From Sacculina carcini (Eukaryota; Arthropoda; Thecostraca; Sacculinidae), in NCBI GenBank assembly GCA_916048095.2, contig OU696585.1, forward strand, positions 2,030,371-2,094,370: a stretch of DNA of 64,000 nt, read 5' to 3'. Both the position numbers and the translations under genes were made by a program. Shown piece by piece: positions 60,241-64,000 of this stretch. Below the pieces are notes generated by a model, which was given only the letters and a program-made list of their open reading frames with translations, did not search any database and was not told where the DNA came from. Positions within the stretch are counted from its first letter, which is position 1. Every line of letters begins with the position of its first letter.

Positions 60241-61570
60241 TTTACCGGACAAAGACACTGAAATTGACTAATTTTAGCTAGAATTTAAGAGTTCAAGGTT
60301 GTTTGTACTCATAAATTTTACCATTTTCCCACGTCAATGCCATTTTCAATATCTCAAGGACGTTAGTAAATAACACACAATGAGAATATATGAATCCGGA
60401 CAAAGACACTGAAATTGACTAATTTTAGCTAGAATTTAAGAGTTCAAGGTTGTTTTTACTCATAAATTTTACCATTTTCCCACGTCAATGCCATTTTCAA
60501 TATCTCAAGGACGTTAGTAAATAACACACAATGAGAATATATGAATCCGGACAAAGACACTGAAATTAACTAATTTTAGCTAGAATTTAAGAGTTCAAGT
60601 TTGTTTTTACTCATAAATTTTACAATTTTCCCACGTCAATGCCATTTTCAATATCTCAAGGACGTTAGTAAATAACACACAATGAGAATATATGAATCCG
60701 GACAAAGACACTGAAATTAACTAATTTTAGCTGGAATTTAAGAGTTCAAGGTTGTTTTTACTCATAAATTTTACCATTTTCCCATTTCAATGCCATTTTC
60801 AATATCTCAAGGACGTTAGTAAATAACACACAATGAGAATATATGAATCCGGACAAAGACACTGAAATTGACTAATTTTAGCTAGAATTTAAGAGTTCAA
60901 GGTTGTTTTTACTCATAAATTTTACAATTTTCCCACGTCAATGCCATTTTCAATATCTCAAGGACGTTAGTAAATAACACACAATGAGAATATATGAATC
61001 CGGACAAAGACACTGAAATTAACTAATTTTAGCTAGAATTTAAGAGTTCAAGTTTGTTTTTACTCATAAATTTTACAATTTTCCCACGTCAATGCCATTT
61101 TCAATATCTCAAGGACGTTAGTAAATAACACACAATGAGAATATATGAATCCGGACAAAGACACTGAAATTGACTAATTTTAGCTGGAATTTAAGAGTTC
61201 AAGGTTGTTTTTACTCATAAATTTTACCATTTTCCCATTTCAATGCCATTTTCAATATCTCAAGGACGTTAGTAAATAACACACAATGAGAATATATGAA
61301 TCCGGACAAAGACACTGAAATTGACTAATTTTAGCTAGAATTTAAGAGTTCAAGGTTGTTTTTACTCATAAATTTTACAATTTTCCCACGTCAATGCCAT
61401 TTTCAATATCTCAAGGACGTTAGTAAATAACACACAATGAGAATATATGAATCCGGACAAAGACACTGAAATTAACTAATTTTAGCTAGAATTTAAGAGT
61501 TCAAGGTTGTTTTTACTCATAAATTTTACCATTTTCCCACGTCAATGCCATTTTAAATATCTCAAGGACA
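60241..61570. repeat. 151-bp satellite, about 9 copies (unit 3)
   Basis: GGACAAAGACACTGAAATT recurs at 60247, 60398, 60549, 60700 and onward at 151-bp steps. It is a second subfamily of the satellite at 51180-51960 (GACAAAGACACTGAAATTGAC against GACAGAGACACTTAAATTGAT). Unit 1 holds only about 1.5 copies (40850-40931 and 43077-43200), split by a retrotransposon. Confidence 0.95.
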
Positions 61571-63082
61571 ATATTTTTATATTTTCAATATCTCAAGTTT
61601 CAATATTTCATTGATTACATTAGGCTTAACATTAAAATTGTTCTCAAAATTCACTCAAAAAACCCTGAAAATTTCCCACAAATGTTTCATCAATATATCT
61701 TTAATGTATCAAGACATTATTGATCATATGACGCATTATGGATGCGCCTACCTTCTATAACCCTTCAATACAGACTTCTACTAAAATACAACCAAAATAG
61801 CCCATATTACACGTTTACAGATTTTATGGCTTTCGGCGTTATATTTGGCATCCTTAAATCTCGTTTCTACCTAGGAATTTAGGATCTAGGATACCTAGGA
61901 TCGTTTCTCCCTTACACCCAATAACACACTCCACATAGGCCAACAGCAATCCAAATGAAAAACATACAGCTGACCGAAAAATTAATGCCCACAAACTACC
62001 AAAAAAATAAGTTTACAATCCCTGTAGCACTAACTATGCAGTAGGCAGAGTTAAAACCTCTACAAACAGTAGAAATATCATACACAACCTCATTATTAAC
62101 CCCAATCACATGGACCGATTTGCTAAAATCAGAATAACAACCCTTTAGCTCAAATAAGACAATCAATGAAATATTAACCTAAGACATCAAAGCATTTTAT
62201 TGCTAAAATAAATCACCTATCATACAAATACAATAAAAACACCCGAGTTACCGCACCACAAAGCAACAATCAACGAACCACACACACAGGATATGATCAA
62301 TGTTCGAATTCAACAACACCGCTTTAACCCATCAAAGGGTTTAAAAATAATTTATAATTCACTAAAAATGATGAGATTTAAAAACTCACCAAAAAATCAA
62401 ATTTAGTGACAAATAGACAATATTCCTAAAAAATATTGAGCATATTTATATAGAATATAGCGGAGCCACTAGCGTCACACGTTGCAACATGTTTCGCAGT
62501 TTCTGAGATAGTGCTAAATTCAATTTTATGTTACCTGAATTTAAGAAATTGATGAAAATAAATCAAAATTTTCAATGGGCTGAAACAATATTTAATTCAA
62601 ATTGAATGCTTTAATTTATTCTATATGTGAAAGCCTGGACAAACATCAAATGCCCCAAATTTGAAAGCAACTTTGTTTTGCTTTTGATTTCTTTTGTTCA
62701 GCGATAATTGAATATATTTCTAAGCATTAAAATTGAACAGACATAAGCAGAGATAAATTAACATTCTCTATTGAGCTTAGTGATAATAATGTTATTCGCG
62801 TCACGCGTGCAACACATGTCCAGTGTAACCATACAGAAACAGCACATTTCATTTACATACCTGTTTGTATTTAACATTTTACAATTCACGACACTTACCA
62901 ACTTTGATCCATTACACGAGTATTGCTGATAGATTATCAAAACACGCACCAAACATATAAATCTGTCAGCTAGTCAGCTAGCATCACATAACTGAAATTG
63001 AAGCTCTCATTGATATAGCACTGTTGACATAACGTGTTGCAACACTGATGCTAAACAAGCTCAAACTGCTACCATTGATCTT

Positions 63083-63124
63083 GCCAATCAGGACCAATTT
63101 TCTGCAGCATTGTGTCTATTTAAA
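63083..63124 (+). promoter_or_regulatory. CCAAT/CCAAT/TATTTAAA block, unit 3
   Basis: This is the third copy of the block, unchanged in motif and spacing. Confidence 0.45.
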
Positions 63125-63759
63125 GCTTAGGCGAGCAGAAGAGACGGGCAGACACAATCACACAAACATGCACACCCACACCAACACACAACCACCGGCA
63201 TGCAAATATCAGCGCAAAAATTATTACGCAATGTCTTCTCAGTGCAGCAAGAACTGATATTGATGAAAACATAACTGAAGTTGTCTGCATTGATTATCTT
63301 GCCGTCTTAAGTGTAAAAGTGCTGAAATGCATATAATATTCATAAAGGATACCACACTGTAATTAACAAAGTGTACTTACCTTATACTCTTAAACGAAAC
63401 TCACCATTTCAGCTCAATAACAAGCGGATACCACAACTTTTCTTCGGCAAAAAAATTAAATACTATATATGTAAATACACACATACAGTCGAGTTATTAA
63501 GTCGTGGAAATGTACATGTCCGCAGTGAAACTTACTGTGCATAACCTTACAAGGAAACACCACTGAAAATTTATGTAATATAATGATCCAGTTCAGAAAG
63601 GTTCTCAAAAATAGCATTTGAAAAATTGGTTTTATTTCAGTGCATTATGTAATGGTCAGTGGAACCACACAAAAAAGGGCGAAAATTGTCAAGGTCAAAT
63701 TGTACGTCAAATTGTCAAATTGTACGTCTTTGAATGGCACGTTCACACGATCAAAAGTT

Positions 63760-64000
63760 TGAAAGCCACTGAGCTACATACAGCTGAGGAAAAATTGGCC
63801 AAGCTGGTCACTAGCTTAAGTTTCAGTCACTAGATACGCCACTGTCAGGTGCGCTCACAAGATGTACCATTTTAGCCAACGTCGATATTCATCGATATTC
63901 ATCGCATCGTACTTCGTCCGCTGAGCGGTTGGCCAAAATGGTTCGTTGGCTAATACGGCAGTAGCTCCGATATTCATCGCATCGTACATCGTCCGCTGAG
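63760..64000. mobile_element. Inverted-repeat joint element, end of unit 3
   Basis: The left arm is complete, including GCATCGTACTTCGTCCGCTG and GGCCAAAATGGTTCGTTGGC. It is followed by a second partial copy in the same orientation (CGATATTCATCGCATCGTAC) that is cut by the window end. The array therefore continues beyond the window. Confidence 0.65.

Overview
The window is animal nuclear DNA, probably from a protostome invertebrate. It has multi-exon genes with GT-AG and GC-AG introns, enormous numbers of CA/TG microsatellites, tRNA-derived SINEs, many hAT-type MITEs, and piggyBac, pogo-like, CR1-like and R2-superfamily elements. Short TTAGG-type runs would fit an arthropod, but I cannot name the species. 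Identifications rest on remembered family features and my own reading of splice phases; no searches were run.

The left part (1-11.6 kb) holds no gene I can support. It contains microsatellites, an 880-bp array of a 20-bp minisatellite, four hAT/MITE insertions or fragments, and a 5'-truncated tail of an endonuclease-bearing retrotransposon (7.1 kb).

The centre (11.7-35.0 kb) holds three genes on the + strand, head to tail. The first is an EMSY-like transcriptional regulator (nine inferred exons, 11683-22035, 583 aa, ENT domain in exons 1-2). The second is an intronless prominin-like five-span membrane glycoprotein (23881-26661, 926 aa). The third is the acetyl-CoA transporter SLC33A1 (seven exons, 28539-35041, 593 aa). 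All exon phases agree. Two of the six SLC33A1 introns use GC donors, and most splice sites abut TG repeats. Introns and spacers carry a tRNA-derived SINE family, a four-copy MITE family, a pogo-like element with a transposase tail, and non-LTR 3' ends.

The right part (36.3-64.0 kb) is a direct tandem array of a composite unit of about 8 kb (three units plus the start of a fourth), with an inverted-repeat element at the joints. Units carry a FLYWCH zinc-finger ORF (intact-looking in unit 1, reduced in units 2 and 3), a 151-bp satellite of varying copy number, a conserved CCAAT/TATA-like block, and in units 2 and 3 an R2-superfamily retrotransposon embedded in AC repeats. Unit-specific insertions (a CR1-like element and piggyBac in unit 1, another CR1-like element in unit 2) with empty sites in other units let the history be ordered. 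No RNA gene, CRISPR array or bacterial feature was found.
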